A DNA stretch of 64,000 nt from assembly GCF_020991125.1 (NCBI RefSeq), contig NZ_CP087715.1:3525001-3589000 (forward strand), written 5' to 3'. Position 1 is the stretch's first letter, and each line of letters opens with the position of its first letter. Made by a program: the position numbers and the translations under genes. The DNA is from Microbulbifer celer. Lineage in GTDB: Bacteria; Pseudomonadota; Gammaproteobacteria; Pseudomonadales; Cellvibrionaceae. Under the pieces are notes generated by a model, which saw only the letters and a program-made list of their open reading frames with translations, ran no database searches and was not told the DNA's origin. Below are positions 1 to 9,200 of this stretch, piece after piece.

Positions 1-99
1 GGATTCCACCAGCTGCTCCAGATATCGGTCCTGCTGCTGGAAATGCTGAGGCCGAAGGAACATGCCTTCGCTCCAGATCACTTTATTGTTCGCCGACAT
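1..99 (-). CDS. tssK: T6SS baseplate protein TssK, N-terminal fragment
   Basis: Reading leftward from an ATG at 99, 33 codons are open to the window edge; the translation begins MSANNKVIWSEGMFLRPQHF, the conserved opening of TssK (ImpJ/VasE). TssK is the trimeric baseplate component that joins the TssJLM membrane complex to the T6SS tail. Only the N-terminus is in the window, so nothing can be said about the rest. It lies 77 bp downstream of tssJ on the same strand, the usual tssJ-tssK order, and is presumably co-transcribed with it. Confidence 0.9.
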   Translation of the reverse strand, partial: MSANNKVIWSEGMFLRPQHFQQQDRYLEQLVES

Positions 100-176
100 A
101 CACGATCCCTGTTATGGCGCAACGCGCCGCTTCAATAATACTGATTGACGATATTCTCTGGTTGGCACCAGCGCTT

Positions 177-770
177 TTATTCACCCTGACGAAGTTTTTG
201 CAGTCGCTCGTACTCTGCACTGGAAATAGTCACGGTTTTACCCGAGTCTTGCTCGCGCTTTTTCGCGGTAACGGCGCGTTGACGTCGATCCAGCGCATCG
301 GTGGAGACGATTTTTATATCGGTAAGTGTTACAGCATATTCATTGTCATTGTGTGGTTTTATCGGCAGCAACATCAAAGATTCTGCGCGCTGGTACTGTA
401 CAAATTCAGCCAACAGGCCAATGTACTTCACCTCAGGCGTCAGCCCCAGAGTTTCCACACGTTCTTCGCCGGGTGCGAACTCTTTGAGTATCACGGTATC
501 TATCAGGTCCCGCCCTAAACGAGACTCTGCATTTTCATACAGGTTCAGAAATTCTTCCCGAGAGAACTGACGGTCATCCGCTAGCATGAATACCCGCACA
601 ACCACTGGAGAGGAACGCCCATCACTGTCCGGGTTTACGTCAGTTGTTGCCGACAGAGTCAACTCCACATTGGTATCAAAATTCAGCGTTTCGCGCGTGG
701 TCTGGCAACCCGCCAGCAGCAACAATGCGCAACAGCCAATGAAGAATTTATTAAGGTTTTTCCAATTCAT
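177..770 (-). CDS. tssJ: T6SS outer-membrane lipoprotein TssJ
   Basis: A 197-residue lipoprotein. The chosen ATG (770) is preceded by a GGGGGC Shine-Dalgarno and gives a signal peptide MNWKNLNKFFIGCC... ending in the lipobox LLAGC; a start seven codons upstream would add a charged stretch without a ribosome site. After the Cys the protein shows the TssJ pattern: a beta-sandwich with VELTLSATTDVNPD, VVVRVFMLADDRQF and a late KYIGLLAEF segment. TssJ (VasD) anchors the TssLM trans-envelope complex to the outer membrane. It sits between tagH and tssK. The roughly 35 residues after IKIVSTD are charged and poorly conserved in my memory of the family. Confidence 0.9.
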   Translation of the reverse strand: MNWKNLNKFFIGCCALLLLAGCQTTRETLNFDTNVELTLSATTDVNPDSDGRSSPVVVRVFMLADDRQFSREEFLNLYENAESRLGRDLIDTVILKEFAPGEERVETLGLTPEVKYIGLLAEFVQYQRAESLMLLPIKPHNDNEYAVTLTDIKIVSTDALDRRQRAVTAKKREQDSGKTVTISSAEYERLQKLRQGE

Positions 771-883
771 TCTGCCCCCGGATTTCATCAATGATGCAAT
801 AACTTAATAAGGACTTATCCCACACGCTCAGTTACAGGTCAGCAAAGTGCGCGACATAAGTGTGATATAGATGACTTGTTTCG

Positions 884-2758
884 CTAAAGCTCTGACCCCG
901 AGAGACTGCGCGCATTCTTCAGCTCCGAAAGCTGACTTTCGTAAGTTGCCGCAAACTCTTCACCAAACAAATTTCGGTAGCAGGTATCCGGATCACTGAC
1001 CATAGCGCGGTAGATTTCCTTGAACCCTTCCCAGTTGCGGGCATTCTTACTGGCGAATACCCCCCCCTGGTTATTGACCCTGCGCTCAATATTTTCCGGA
1101 CTGAAAAATTTGAGCATGCTCTCGTACCCCGCACGCATACCCGCCAGTACTGCTACCTGATGATCGGAAAGATCATCAAAGCTATCGCGCACCGCCTCCT
1201 GTGGTGACAGAAAGGCACCGTTGGCAGTACTTAAACTGCTGAACATGGCATTGAGAGCATCCTGCGCAGTTGCACTGAATTTCAGCGGATTGTTGGCTTC
1301 GGTCTGTATCATGGTCCGCTGTACGCGCAGTTCGTTTTTGATGCTGTTGCGCGCGCGCAACAAGTCGATCAGCCGCTCAATAGTCTGAGTAATGATGGCG
1401 CCACCCTGTTGCTCCAGCGCGGGCAATTGCTCTGCGGGAATATTGAGACCCAACGCGCGAGCAAGCCCGGCCATAGATTCCGTTGGCTGTGGCTGTGGCT
1501 GTGGCTGTGGCTGTGGCTGTGGCTGTGGCTGTGGCTGTGGCTGTGGCTCAGCATTCCCGCCAGACTGAAGTGGTGCAAACTGCTGCGAAGCGCCGGCAAA
1601 GCCTGTCGCGGCAGGCGACACCATTTCGGTACCAGAAGGCTCCGGTACAGGCGATTGAGGCCGCTGGGACGAAGGCGCAGCAGGGGTAGCGGGAGCAGAA
1701 GGCGTAATGCCGTGTAAACCTGAGGGCGCGGGGGAACCAACCGTTGGACTGCTACCGGGTTCTTCGAACCCCGGAGCACCCTGAACCTGCGTGCCAGCAA
1801 TTGCCGAGAATGAATCGGCAAAAGGATTCTCTGAATTCTGCTCGGGCGAAAGCGGAGCTTGCGCACTGGAACCCATCGGCGGGGCAGGCTGGGGACTCGG
1901 CACGGCTCCCTGTGGCTGCACGTAAGAGGATCCGGCCGCCGGCGTCGCCACATCCGACGGCGTCGGGGTTACCGCTGGCTGCGGCTGGGAAACGGAAAAC
2001 TGCATCGAGTGCTGATCGGCGGGGGCATGGTCCTGCTCGCTCGCTTCTTTCCACCAGGCATCCCCGTCGTCTTGCAGCCATCCCTGACCGCCACCAGCAG
2101 TCCCGTGATGACTTCCACTATCCAGCAGCCCGCCGAGGGAGCCTGATCCTGCAGCGTGATTCGAAGATCCACTCAGTGCCTGTAGAGGGTCTGTCACCTG
2201 AGGCTGTCCCAGGAAGTCGCTGCCACCCAGGTCTTTGTCCGGGGTGGCGAGATAGCCCCACTCACCGCTTTGACTGGCGCCTCCTCCCGAACCCGGCTCC
2301 AGCCACGAGTCCAGCTCCTGAGCTTCCTGGGCCGACTGCATCTTGGCCGCCGCTGCCGGGCTGAAGGTGGTCCGGTCGGAACTGTCCAGGAAATCGGCCC
2401 CACCGACTCCTTGGGGCAATTCAGATTCAGCCGGACGCTGGCGAAACGCAACCTTCAGCTGGTAGTCACCTACGCCAATCACATCGCCATCCCCCAGAAC
2501 CACCTGATTCCCTTTACCAATCGGTTCAGCTGCCTGATTGTGATAGGTACCATTGGTACTGTGATCGGTAAGAATGTACTGGTTTTCCTGGAAGGCGATC
2601 TGGCCATGGCGGGACGAAACCACCCGATCCGGATCAGGCAACACCCAATCATTGCTATCCGCGCGACCGAAGGTGCCACCAGCCGGGGTAAACAGCTTGG
2701 TGTGTTTGAGCATGTTGGCACCTTGTGGGTCTGCCAACACAGAGAGTATCAATTCCAT
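884..2758 (-). CDS. tagH: T6SS FHA-domain protein TagH
   Basis: A 624-residue protein. Residues 1-100 form an FHA phosphothreonine-binding domain with the signature residues Gly31-Arg32, Ser49-Arg50-His51 and Asn69-Gly70 (HSTNGTYHN). Residues about 110-430 are a Gly/Ser/Pro/Gln-rich linker that includes an uninterrupted Pro-Gln repeat of about 11 units near residues 403-425, encoded by a hexanucleotide tandem repeat. The C-terminal 190 residues are a helical domain typical of T6SS-associated FHA proteins (TagH/Fha1). In systems studied elsewhere such proteins are phosphorylated by PpkA and reset by a PP2C phosphatase; a PP2C gene lies at 5365 in this window, but no kinase gene is visible. The linker makes it longer than many relatives. 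Confidence 0.88.
   Translation of the reverse strand: MELILSVLADPQGANMLKHTKLFTPAGGTFGRADSNDWVLPDPDRVVSSRHGQIAFQENQYILTDHSTNGTYHNQAAEPIGKGNQVVLGDGDVIGVGDYQLKVAFRQRPAESELPQGVGGADFLDSSDRTTFSPAAAAKMQSAQEAQELDSWLEPGSGGGASQSGEWGYLATPDKDLGGSDFLGQPQVTDPLQALSGSSNHAAGSGSLGGLLDSGSHHGTAGGGQGWLQDDGDAWWKEASEQDHAPADQHSMQFSVSQPQPAVTPTPSDVATPAAGSSYVQPQGAVPSPQPAPPMGSSAQAPLSPEQNSENPFADSFSAIAGTQVQGAPGFEEPGSSPTVGSPAPSGLHGITPSAPATPAAPSSQRPQSPVPEPSGTEMVSPAATGFAGASQQFAPLQSGGNAEPQPQPQPQPQPQPQPQPQPQPTESMAGLARALGLNIPAEQLPALEQQGGAIITQTIERLIDLLRARNSIKNELRVQRTMIQTEANNPLKFSATAQDALNAMFSSLSTANGAFLSPQEAVRDSFDDLSDHQVAVLAGMRAGYESMLKFFSPENIERRVNNQGGVFASKNARNWEGFKEIYRAMVSDPDTCYRNLFGEEFAATYESQLSELKNARSLSGSEL
1485..1548. repeat. 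Hexanucleotide tandem repeat (GGCTGT), about 10.7 units
   Basis: Sixty-four bases made only of the unit ggctgt (reverse: acagcc), inside tagH. On the coding strand it encodes alternating Pro and Gln. Because the unit is six bases, slippage changes linker length by Pro-Gln steps without shifting the frame. Confidence 0.97.
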
Positions 2759-2819
2759 TTTACTCGCTCTCGCGCATTAGAAATTTCTGCCATTTGTGTA
2801 TTGGTTTTGCTGGCAATGC

Positions 2820-4286
2820 TCAGGCCCAGGGACCCGCGAGCCATGTGCCCGCGAGGGACTGCAATCTGGGCAACAAAATCTGATCTCTGTCGGCCACCGA
2901 GCGCAGCGTGCTCAAGCCGCGCTCGGTAAAACGCGCCGCGCCTTGATCACTCAGTAGCGCTTCCGCACACGGGGTCAACCAGGTTCCCTGCGGACGCTTG
3001 CGCAAATGCAGGGGCAAATCGGTAAATTGACCGGATGTCACCAGCTGTACGCTGCCGGTCTCGGTGTACTTCTGACACAGGGACAGCAGCACCAGGTAGG
3101 CACTGTTGCCCCACAGGTAGTATTGATGCCCCAGATCTTCCGTCAGCTCTTCAAAATCGAAGCTCTCGGTACGTGCGGTATCTGCACCAAATGGCAATCG
3201 CAGCATAAATCGCGGCGCAGCCAACGCCAGATGACGACTGCCGCTGAACTCCCGGATAGCCTGCCACGCCCGCTCAAAGTCTTCAGAAGGCTGATATTGC
3301 CAATCTTCCGGGTCCAGGGATCCGGCAAGGCTGGTACAACCCGCCAGCCGATTATCTCCCCCTAGGATGACCGCACTGCCGGCCGCCTCTGCAATTGTGG
3401 CGAGATCAATCAACCCGTGCAGATCTCGCTCGTCATCGCGAATATAGAAATCGCCGAGGATCAAGTTGAATGGCATATCGCCAGCAACCGACTCCTGTTG
3501 CACCAGACGTTTGAATAACTGCGACTGCTCCAGGTCATCTTCCGCCTGCACAAAGTCGGCAAAAATCTCATCTTTGGTCACATCGATCAGGTGTAGCTCA
3601 AGACCGGGGTGATCATCGAGCCGTCGCAACAGCAAGTGCAGGCTGCGCCAACTGGCCTCCAGGTGCCTGAAGTCGCTATGGTGCATGATCTTGCGCATCG
3701 CTTCGGATGCGGCCTCGTTCACAGCATTCAAATAAACACTCTGATCCTGTGCCGGCTTCGCCTGCACATAAGGCGCAACGATATCCTTGATCAATCGATC
3801 CACCTGAATCCCGGCGGCCGCAGAACCCTGCCCGGCCTGCTGCCTGCCTGCAGCGAGATCATCTGCGCTATAACCATTCCCGGACAGGATCGCATCCAGC
3901 ATGGATTGTGCGGCTGACGATTCTGGCTGAAGCGCTGATTGCGACTGTATGCCAGTATCCCACTGCTGGATTTCAGCCACCGCATCGGCGTAGCGGGCTG
4001 GATCAAGCAACTGTTTCTCGAGCTTGATGAACTCCTGAAACAGGGCAAGTCGATGGTAGAGAAAATCCGGGTGTAGATCGTCAAACTCCAGTAGCGCGAT
4101 GGGCGCTTCTGATACCGGTAACTTTATCGCTACACCCATACGCTCAAACAGCGTTTCAAAATTGTCTTTGCGTACACGATGGGAAGGGCGCTGTGAAATG
4201 GACTCCGGTTCACACAGGCCGCGGCTGGCACGCCCACTGAAATCGCCGAGAATGGCCACTTTCAATCGATTCTGCGACGCACTCAT
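2820..4286 (-). CDS. T6SS sheath-like protein, TssB-TssC fusion type
   Basis: A 488-residue protein in two parts. Residues 7-127 resemble the small sheath protein TssB/VipA (KVAILGDFSGRA, then RKDNFETLFERMGV and a helical LFQEFIKLEKQLLDP region). After a Gln/Ala-rich linker, residues about 165-470 resemble the large sheath protein TssC/VipB (SDFRHLEASWRSLHLLLRRL, FNLILGDFYI, LALAAPRFMLRLPFG, WGNSAYLVLLSL). The C-terminal part of TssC is missing or reduced: about 325 residues against roughly 490 in ordinary TssC. Its ATG overlaps the stop of the upstream RAYT-like gene (ATGA), which indicates translational coupling. It may be an accessory sheath or baseplate component rather than the main sheath; separate tssB and tssC genes would be expected outside the window. 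Confidence 0.75.
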   Translation of the reverse strand: MSASQNRLKVAILGDFSGRASRGLCEPESISQRPSHRVRKDNFETLFERMGVAIKLPVSEAPIALLEFDDLHPDFLYHRLALFQEFIKLEKQLLDPARYADAVAEIQQWDTGIQSQSALQPESSAAQSMLDAILSGNGYSADDLAAGRQQAGQGSAAAGIQVDRLIKDIVAPYVQAKPAQDQSVYLNAVNEAASEAMRKIMHHSDFRHLEASWRSLHLLLRRLDDHPGLELHLIDVTKDEIFADFVQAEDDLEQSQLFKRLVQQESVAGDMPFNLILGDFYIRDDERDLHGLIDLATIAEAAGSAVILGGDNRLAGCTSLAGSLDPEDWQYQPSEDFERAWQAIREFSGSRHLALAAPRFMLRLPFGADTARTESFDFEELTEDLGHQYYLWGNSAYLVLLSLCQKYTETGSVQLVTSGQFTDLPLHLRKRPQGTWLTPCAEALLSDQGAARFTERGLSTLRSVADRDQILLPRLQSLAGTWLAGPWA

Positions 4287-5104
4287 ACTGTCTGCTCCAG
4301 AGTTTTTTCTTCTGCTGCTTTTTCCGGCGCAGTAGCACTGACTGCTGGCGCTTTCTGACCCAATAGCTTTTCCTGCACTGTTTTTTCCTGCGCCGTCCTT
4401 TCCTGCACTTTGTCCTTCCTGGATTTACGCGGTCGCCCCCGCTTCAGCGGGCGCACACGCTGATTTGCGATCTGCTCGATCTTCTCCTTGAATACATCGC
4501 CACCCAATACCTGGCCCACCTTGATGGTTTCGGCGATGTACTCCAGCAACCGACGGTCAAATCGATACCGGAACAGCTTCCGATAGGCTTCCGCTCTCTC
4601 GCTAGGCGTGTCCCCCAGCTGCAGGTAAAGCCAGTGGTCACTGATCACATCACTGCGCTCCACACTTGCGTGGTGATTGAAACTGGACCAGCGGTAATCT
4701 CCCAGTGAGTCCGCCAGCCCCAGGTACAAAGGCCGCAACTCTACATACCGGTAGCAGGTAAGCAGATAGGCGTCGGAGTCAATCAGGCTGGACTTATACC
4801 TGCCCGCCCACAATGTGCCGGAACGCTTGTACCGGTGATTGATGAATTGCACATAGCGCCGCCCCAGAGATTGCATCATGGAGGGCACGCCATCCGGAAC
4901 ACGGGGCGTACCGATAATCTGCACCATGTTGGGCAGCAACACGTAGGCGTGAATATCGACACGATACTGATCCGCGGCACTACGGAGGCTGAGCAGGTAA
5001 AACTGATAGTCTTCCTCATCAAAAAAGCACGGTAGATTATTGTGCCCTACCTGGACAATATGCTGAGGGATATCTATCAGATTCAGTCTGGGAAGACGGG
5101 GCAT
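4283..5104 (-). CDS. REP-associated tyrosine transposase-like protein, HUH motif lost
   Basis: A 273-residue Y1-transposase (IS200/RAYT) homologue. It keeps the fold markers PRLPRLNLIDIPQHIVQVG, CFFDEEDYQFYL, IHAYVLLPN, MMQSLGRRYVQF, GTLWAGRYKSSLID, LLTCYRYVEL and YRWSSF. The metal-binding HUH motif, normally PNHVHLL, reads PNMVQII here (Met60, Gln62), so both histidines are gone, while candidate catalytic tyrosines Tyr118/Tyr120 remain. The tail after residue 220 is basic (GRPRKSRKDK) and then Gln/Glu/Lys/Ala-rich. It is the first gene of the T6SS operon and its stop overlaps the start of the sheath-like gene by four bases. I infer a domesticated, non-transposing nucleic-acid-binding protein. 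The alternative is a decaying transposon gene that happens to remain open. Confidence 0.75.
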   Translation of the reverse strand: MPRLPRLNLIDIPQHIVQVGHNNLPCFFDEEDYQFYLLSLRSAADQYRVDIHAYVLLPNMVQIIGTPRVPDGVPSMMQSLGRRYVQFINHRYKRSGTLWAGRYKSSLIDSDAYLLTCYRYVELRPLYLGLADSLGDYRWSSFNHHASVERSDVISDHWLYLQLGDTPSERAEAYRKLFRYRFDRRLLEYIAETIKVGQVLGGDVFKEKIEQIANQRVRPLKRGRPRKSRKDKVQERTAQEKTVQEKLLGQKAPAVSATAPEKAAEEKTLEQTV

Positions 5105-5364
5105 ATTGCCAAAAATTCCTTCTTAATTTGTACATCCGTACCAACTTCACACTCATCCCGGTGAAGGGAGAGGCATTATTACAAATGATCCAAAAAAAAT
5201 TCAAATCATTGGCGCGCTCACGTTAACATTACTTGTTCATTGCTACAGAAATTTGCCAGGCACTTTTTTCAGCATCTAATTAGTACGATTTTTCAGTGCC
5301 TAATTAGTACGATCGTGCCGATTAACTGTAACGACATAGTAAGAACAGGGAGTAACAGGTTCGC
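5105..5364. promoter_or_regulatory. Divergent T6SS promoter region with a 24-bp-spaced direct repeat
   Basis: AT-rich gap between the divergent RAYT-like/T6SS operon and the PP2C-Rhs genes. It contains two copies of ttcagNNNctaattagtacgat, at 5268-5289 and 5292-5313, identical outside the three variable positions and offset by exactly 24 bp, a little over two helical turns. This layout suits a regulator binding side by side on one DNA face. I could not assign core promoter hexamers with confidence and see no complete sigma-54 site. Confidence 0.6.
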
Positions 5365-6231
5365 ATGGAGTCCATCAGCCTGGCGGTCAATGGTCGCACT
5401 GACATCGGTCAGGTGCGCGAAGAAAATGAAGATAGTATTCACTGTTACAGTGATTCTGAAACGGATTTTGCCTACGTGGTGGTAGCAGATGGCATGGGTG
5501 GTTACAGTGGCGGTGCGGTAGCAAGTCGCATCACTGTAGACACACTGAAAGAACATCTGGATGAACTGGTCAACGGCACCTTTCTCGCCTGCTCCCCTCA
5601 GCAACAACAGCTTATGCTTCGCGCCTGCCTGCTGGACAGCTGCGCTATCGCCAACCAGAAAATTCTCGAGGCAAAGAGCCTGCGACCGCAATTTTCCCAT
5701 ATGGGGACCACGTTGGTGGCTGCGGTCATCTGGCAGAATTTCCTGATAGTCGCACATGTGGGGGATTCCCGCGCCTACCTCTGGAACGAATACGGATTGC
5801 AGCGGCTGACCCGGGACCACAGTGTGGTTCAGGAAATGATTGACCGCGGTCAACTGACCCCGGAACAGGCACAGACGTCCCAGGTAAGAAATCATATTAC
5901 CCGGGCCCTGGGTGTGGAAAACCAGGTTGATGTCACCATCAATAGCTGGAACCTGACCGAAAATGCACTGCTGTTACTGTGCAGCGACGGTCTGACGGAA
6001 TATCTGGATGACTCCACCATCGAGCGGATACTGGCCACTCATCGCCCTGCACTGGAATGCGTCTATCGATTCATTGACGACGCAAACCAGTGTGGTGGGC
6101 GCGATAATATCAGCGCCGGCATCATCGAATACTGTAACCGTGCCCAGTCAGCCGCAGCCCTCAGCGATGACGCGATCACTCTGAGACCGGCGAACAGGGA
6201 AGACACTACTCAGAGGAAAGTACACCGCTGA
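5365..6231 (+). CDS. PP2C-family Ser/Thr protein phosphatase, T6SS-linked
   Basis: A 288-residue PP2C phosphatase. Metal-coordination and catalytic motifs are all present: TDIGQVREENED (12-23), ADGMGGYSGG (41-50), GDSRAY (133-138), SDGLTEYL (207-214) and GGRDNIS (244-250). No membrane segment is evident, so it should act in the cytoplasm. PP2C enzymes of T6SS clusters (PppA/Stp1 type) dephosphorylate the FHA protein and switch off kinase-driven assembly. The FHA partner TagH is encoded divergently at 884-2758. The rhs gene follows after 46 bp and is probably co-transcribed. The last 25 residues are polar and outside the domain. Confidence 0.88.
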   Translation: MESISLAVNGRTDIGQVREENEDSIHCYSDSETDFAYVVVADGMGGYSGGAVASRITVDTLKEHLDELVNGTFLACSPQQQQLMLRACLLDSCAIANQKILEAKSLRPQFSHMGTTLVAAVIWQNFLIVAHVGDSRAYLWNEYGLQRLTRDHSVVQEMIDRGQLTPEQAQTSQVRNHITRALGVENQVDVTINSWNLTENALLLLCSDGLTEYLDDSTIERILATHRPALECVYRFIDDANQCGGRDNISAGIIEYCNRAQSAAALSDDAITLRPANREDTTQRKVHR

Positions 6232-6277
6232 GCAGAGGAAACTCTTTACGTAAATCACACAACCGCGAGCGCACGAC

Positions 6278-9200
6278 ATGACACCGGATCGTCTGGTCGA
6301 CTTTGTACCGTCGGTACTCAATCAGCTTTCAACGAATGGCCGCCTCCCCGAGCATCGAGACAGTATCTCCCTCTGCCAGTGGTTCAACCTGCAGGACCCG
6401 CAAAGCGGTACGTCTACACCGGTTACCCCACACCAGGATTTGTGGCCCGACTGTCCCGGAGTTTCCGCCACAAACTACACACTTGCCCGCGCGCCCAGGG
6501 TCGACTCACTGATCCTGCCCTCGGAAATGCCAGTGCTCTTCTGCAACCAACCGGGCAGTTCGCCGGACGGGCAGACGATACCTTCTCTCGACAAATCTGT
6601 GCATATTGCCAATCACGTACTGGCCTGCAATGGAAGACTGGTTTTCAGTCGATCGGACTTTCAGCTGCCAGGTCCCATCCCATTTATCTGGCAGCGGTTT
6701 TACCGTCAGGGTGAAGAGCGCGATTGCGGCCTCGGAGTCGGGTGGCGGCACACCCTGAGCGAAGTACTCGAGCTTCCCGATAGCGGCGCCAGCAATCAGC
6801 AGGCACTGCTTCTGCATACGGCTGAAGGACGTCAGGTTTACTTCGATCTCCCACCCATCGGGCACGGGATATATAACCGCTGTGAAAAACTGTTACTGGT
6901 TCGCCAGAGCCTCCATAGTTTTCGATTATGTGGATTCAACACACCGGACAAGGTATTCCGCGCAGATGGTGCCAGTGGTCTGGCGCGGCTGAATGAAATT
7001 CGTGATCACTTCGGCAACACGCTCACTGTCGACTACCAGGGTGGACAACCGCAGAAGATCGTTACGTCCTGGGGACGTACCCTTCAGTTTCACTACAACC
7101 CCGCGACCGCAGGTGAAGCGGCACGACTCAGGGCAATTTCGCACAGCCCTTCCCCCCGGGACGCGCAGGAAATCTGCCGCTATGTTTATGAAGAACAGGT
7201 ATTCGAAGGTATAGAGAAGTCCGATGCAGGCACCCGGCGGAATCCAGATTCGGAGAATGCGCAACCGACACCTTGGGCAAGGTTGATCTCTGCAGAGAGC
7301 GATAGTCTTACGGAGCACTATCAATATTCAGGTAGTTTTCTTACCGGCATCCAGCGTCGTTCTGGCGAGCGCTGGCATTTCAGCTTTGACCGCCAGTCGC
7401 GCTGCAACCACATTGAACACAACGAGCGAGTGATTCAGCTGCGCTGGCAGCAGGCACGCCAACGCTGTACCCAGTCAGTCACAGGTGAACACTCCACCTC
7501 CTGGCAATTTGATGGTCGCAACAATCTGCTGCGGCAACAGCAGGCGGAACGTGAGTACCGATATCTGTACGATCACTATAATAATCTGTGCTCACAGGTT
7601 GCTCCGGACGGAAAGCGGGACCTGTACAGATACGACGAGCTGGGGCGCCTTACCAGACACACCCGCAATGGGGTTCACCGTCGATTCGTATTTGATGCGC
7701 TCGGGCGCCTGTGCGGCGTGCAGGTATCAGGTGCACCGGACATTTCCGGAAACAGCACCTGGCGTTTCGTTTATGGCGATCACCCCCACCCGGAATCCAT
7801 CGTCGACCCTCGCAGTAATCGTTGGCTGTGCGAATACGATGAACGCGGCCAATTGCGACTGTTGACCGACCCCGAAGGTGGGCAGGTTTCTCTACAGTGG
7901 GATGCTCAGGCACAATTGCAGGCGATACATCGCGGCAGCTGCAACTGGCAGTTTTCCTACGACCACTGGCATCGGCTTACCCACTTCAAAAGTGCCGACG
8001 GACGCGAGGAAAGCTGGCAGTATCAAAATAGCGGCAGCTTACAGCAAGCGCACCTGGCGGATGGTACCTATTCCATTGAGTACGATGAAGTTCAGCGTCC
8101 CATCCGCATCCATATGGATAATCAACTGTTTGCGCAGTGGCGCTATGACGAGTACGGACGCGTCTGCAGTATCGTCCTCCCCCGCAGTCCCCAGTGGCTA
8201 CTCGAGTACCAGCCGGGTGGTCAACTTTGCCAGCTGCAGGTAGGTGAACAGCGTTACCACTGGCAATTCGATGCATTCGCGCAGACCAGCCTGCTGACCG
8301 ATAGCAGTGGCAGGGAAATAGAATGGCAGTATAACTGTCGCGGACAGGTGACCGAGTATCGCGACTGTGACAATCACTGGTATTTACACTACGACGCCTG
8401 TGGCCAACTGCAGAAAATCCGCAACAACAGTGGCCAGCAGTGCGACTTCCATTTCGATCACTACGGTCGACTGACCCAGGCTGCTAACCAGCACGGCAGC
8501 CTTCGCTTTCGCTATGATGAGTCGGGACTTTTGATCGCCGAGCACCACGATATTCGTGAAGGCGAGAATCTGAGCATTAATCATCAGTATGATAGCCGCG
8601 GCTGGTTGAAGACTAGCGGCTCTGATCGCCTGAATATTACCTGCCTGTTTTCTCCGGACGCAAACCTGTTTGGGCTGGATGCCAATGGCGAACCGGTTCT
8701 GCGCAGTGAACAAAAAGAGGACCACTGGATTTGGAACCTTGGGCGCCTGAGCCTGCATCGCACCTTCCAACAAGGGCGGCTGGAAAGTGTTTCCTGGGGC
8801 TCAGAGCCTGAGAATGCGCGCTCGTTTGTGCAGGAGCGACGCGAACCCTCCACGCCACTACAGTTTTTGCCCATCAATTCCGAAACACATCGGGATCGCC
8901 GGGGATATATAGAGCGGGAAAACCGTCATAGCAGAAAACACCCCGCGCAAGCCACCGATAACGCACTCGGCAATCAGCACATTTATCACTACCAGTTTGA
9001 TGGATGGGGATTACTTTCCAGTGCTGAGTGCGGGGATTTCAAAACCTATTTCCGCTACGATCCTTTCGGCAGAAGACTTTGGAAAACCAGCACCCACCGC
9101 CGCTCCGCACGTCAGCGCAGAGTGCTCACCCACTGGTGGAGTTTGGGGTTATGGAGCACGACAACCATCCAGGACGAACAGGAAATGCGCACCCATTACC

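Noticed and set aside
5210-5232. Possible sigma-54 promoter (ttggcgcgctcacgtt) before the PP2C gene
   Set aside because: The -24 GG is present but the -12 GC is absent at the required spacing.
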